From Strigops habroptila (lineage: Eukaryota; Chordata; Aves; Psittaciformes; Psittacidae): a stretch of 64,000 nt of DNA. A program made the position numbers and the translations under genes. The notes under the pieces were generated by a model. The model was not told where the DNA came from. It searched no databases and was given only the letters and a program-made list of their open reading frames with translations. Positions 61,884 through 64,000 of this stretch are shown here, one piece after another (the first letter of the stretch is position 1; the number at the start of each line of letters is the position of its first letter). The stretch covers positions 96,216,743-96,280,742 of the forward strand of contig NC_044278.2 in the NCBI RefSeq assembly GCF_004027225.2. Direction: 5' to 3'.

Positions 61884-64000
61884 TATTAATAATGGAAGAG
61901 AGACCTTTGTCTTCTCCAATACCTTGTACCACATCTTAAGTTCCTTTTGAACTGAGATGTCTGTGCTTCTTTGTATGGATTGCTGTTTAAGCAGTAAGCC
62001 CAGACTGTTTGTCATTTACATTCATATTATTTTCTTCATCTTACATAAAGAAAACTGCAGAGCTTGTTGCTAGGTTTGATTTGCAGTTTGAGGGCTTCAA
62101 ATGCAGATGTGTTTTTTAAATGTTGATGTGCACTTAAGCTGTTTTGCAAGGTTTGCCTTCTGGATATGCTAGCTAACAGGTTTTTTAGGGGGTGTAAAAA
62201 AATGAATGACCATCCTGTGTAGATGAAATCTCAATGAAATCTCAACTTTGCTAAACTAATGGTGAGCTAGGAATGGGAATGTTCATATGTGACAAGAAAT
62301 GTAGGGGCTGTCTTTGGTGTCCTGCTGGCATGCCTTCTAGCATGGAGAAGTGTGATCTTTCCACCTTTAAACATATCAAAAGCAATCTTTTGCTGCTTCT
62401 GGTTTTCTTGTCCACATCCAGTACATAAAGCATATAGCATTATAATTCATGTCTGTGAAATACCTTTAATGGAAAGGTGGGATTCTTCACTCAGTGCTGC
62501 ATCCAGGCAGGGTGCAGGGAGCTGCAGATCCTTGGGAATTTCTGGGTTTTCTTTCTCCTGTGGTGGAGTAGTAGAAAGTGACTGCTTTGCCCAACAGTAT
62601 GGTTGCAATATAGGTCTGTAATTCTCATCCGAGCACAGGGTTACGTTTCTGATGGCCACTCTGCTTTGTGTGTGGCTGCTGGTTCATAGCAGAAGTGCAG
62701 GTGGTGTGGGAACTGATTTTGATGCTATCTGTGCATGTTTATCAGTCTAAGCCTGTAGGTTTCACTCCCAGGTTATTGCAGCATGAGCAGCAGTTCAAGC
62801 CGTGCGGAAGGTGTGGATGTTCTTCACAGGTGTGAAAAGACTTGTCGCTGCCTGGAGGTTCTTTAAATTTTCATAAAAACATCAATCACCAACAAAATCG
62901 TTGAGAGGAAATGAAGGAACTCTACATTAACATTGCAAAGGTTTGTAAGAGACCTATTGCTGTAAATGCAACTTGTTTGCTCTGAATTCTTTAAAACTAA
63001 TCAGATGTGTTGCAACTTGATGACTGTGTTTGGAATAAAGCTCAGGGTGGAGGTTAGTGCTGGCTGCTCGAGTGAGAGAAGTGGATGCTGGCAAGAGGTT
63101 TAAGAGAAGACAGGAGGTCCAAAATCTGTTGGAATCAGAAATTGTTGCAGATGTTGAACAGTAACTGTTCCTGACTTGACTAACATGTATCCTGTTGAGA
63201 TGCCAAAATCCTGGGACTAGCTCATAAAATGTTTTGCTGAGTGCTTGTTGGGAACCATAAGCTCTACTTAGTAACTTGTGGGAGACCTTGTCATGTATTT
63301 TTTTTTTTTTAACCCTCTGTGTCACTTTGAGCAACCAGGAGATGACCTGTTGAAGTCTGCCAGAGCTTGTATAACCCTTGCCTTACGATGCTCTCTTCTG
63401 AGTACTTAGTATCAGTTAAAGATTTAAAGCACAACCGTTAGTCTTGTCTTCCTGATTTGAGCTATCCTGTAGATGCTAGCTCATGCAGGTCAATGCAGAA
63501 ATTGGTGCAACTCCTGTGTAAAGTTTACGTCTTAACTGCAACGTGGCAGCTGCAAAAATGTGGTAGGACGTGGCTTGGACCACGACTTGTACAGATCCAG
63601 TTCCAACAGCACAGTTAGGCATCAAAGTAGAGTTGAACATTAAGTGCTTGAGCATTTAGAGTCAGAGATGCAGTGGTTTTTACTTGCCTCTCTCTTTTAG
63701 AGATTATTATTTTCTATAAAGGTCTAGATGCATGTATCTTATCTTACAAGCTTTATTTGGAATAAGAAGAACTACTTAATACACCTTCTGTTTGCCTTAT
63801 GGTAGCCTCTTTTTCTGCCAGTTGCTGAACAATGCTCTTGAGTTGCAGTAAGTTTTGAGACGCTGAATCTATCTCCCACATTAACCAGTTCTCGTTTTTC
63901 TTCTTGTCTTCCCTGACCCCACCTTAAATTCACTGGCGTCTGATTGCACAGAGACTGGATCTCTCATCCATGTGTCTGTGTCTGTCAGGCTTGGTGACCT

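Larger units (their letters stand above)
57925..64000 (+). other. WDFY2: WDFY2 intron 1 (part)
   Basis: At least 6.1 kb. The first 250 bases carry a GGTGGT/CCACCA-rich tandem region; the rest is ordinary AT-rich sequence with a 10-base T run near 58.90 kb, an AT palindrome at 61.87 kb and a T run at 63.30 kb. No further exon, RNA gene or CR1 copy was recognised. Confidence 0.8.

Noticed and set aside
1..64000. Prokaryotic features (operons, ribosome binding sites, CRISPR arrays, riboswitches) and tRNA/rRNA genes
   Set aside because: The window is spliced vertebrate DNA. No regularly spaced repeats, cloverleaf with A/B boxes or rRNA-like block was seen by eye; a tRNAscan or Infernal run would be needed to exclude small degraded copies.

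Overview
This is vertebrate nuclear DNA, most probably from a bird. It is AT-rich, holds widely spaced exons with spliceosomal borders, has two CpG-island promoters, and its only recognisable interspersed repeats are truncated CR1-type LINEs of the avian/reptilian kind. I saw no mammalian SINEs or L1. The species cannot be named from the sequence.

Left part (1-38.3 kb, minus strand): the 5' two-thirds of INTS6, Integrator complex subunit 6. Thirteen coding exons can be placed to the base. They join without a frame break into 576 codons plus one base, starting at the ATG at 38278 and running off the left edge after exon 13. The remaining ~310 residues (human INTS6 is about 887 aa) must lie to the left. 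Intron 3 (18.7 kb) and intron 4 (8.1 kb) take up most of the space. Intron 8 is a GC-AG intron.

Centre (37.4-39.5 kb): a CpG island covers INTS6 exons 1-2 and the upstream flank. It has a TATA-like/initiator pair that predicts a start near 38700, plus NRF1-, E-box- and YY1-like sites. From 38.8 to 57.3 kb is intergenic DNA with no gene I can support. It holds CR1 fragments, homopolymers and microsatellites.

Right part (57.3-64 kb, plus strand): a second CpG island and the first coding exon of WDFY2 (45 codons plus two bases), followed by about 6 kb of its first intron. The arrangement INTS6(-) / WDFY2(+), divergent and neighbouring, matches the conserved vertebrate block (human 13q14) as I remember it. 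The two genes are not known to work together: INTS6 acts in the nucleus on RNA polymerase II termination and snRNA processing, WDFY2 on early endosomes.

I found no system that is clearly new. The observations most worth a second look are: a lone AUG-UAG start-stop element in the predicted INTS6 5' leader; a 285-base open segment in intron 3 that would fit in frame between exons 3 and 4; the GC-AG intron; a perfect 19-bp inverted repeat with a 4-base loop in intron 3; and an exon 12 acceptor whose upstream tract is a microsatellite.
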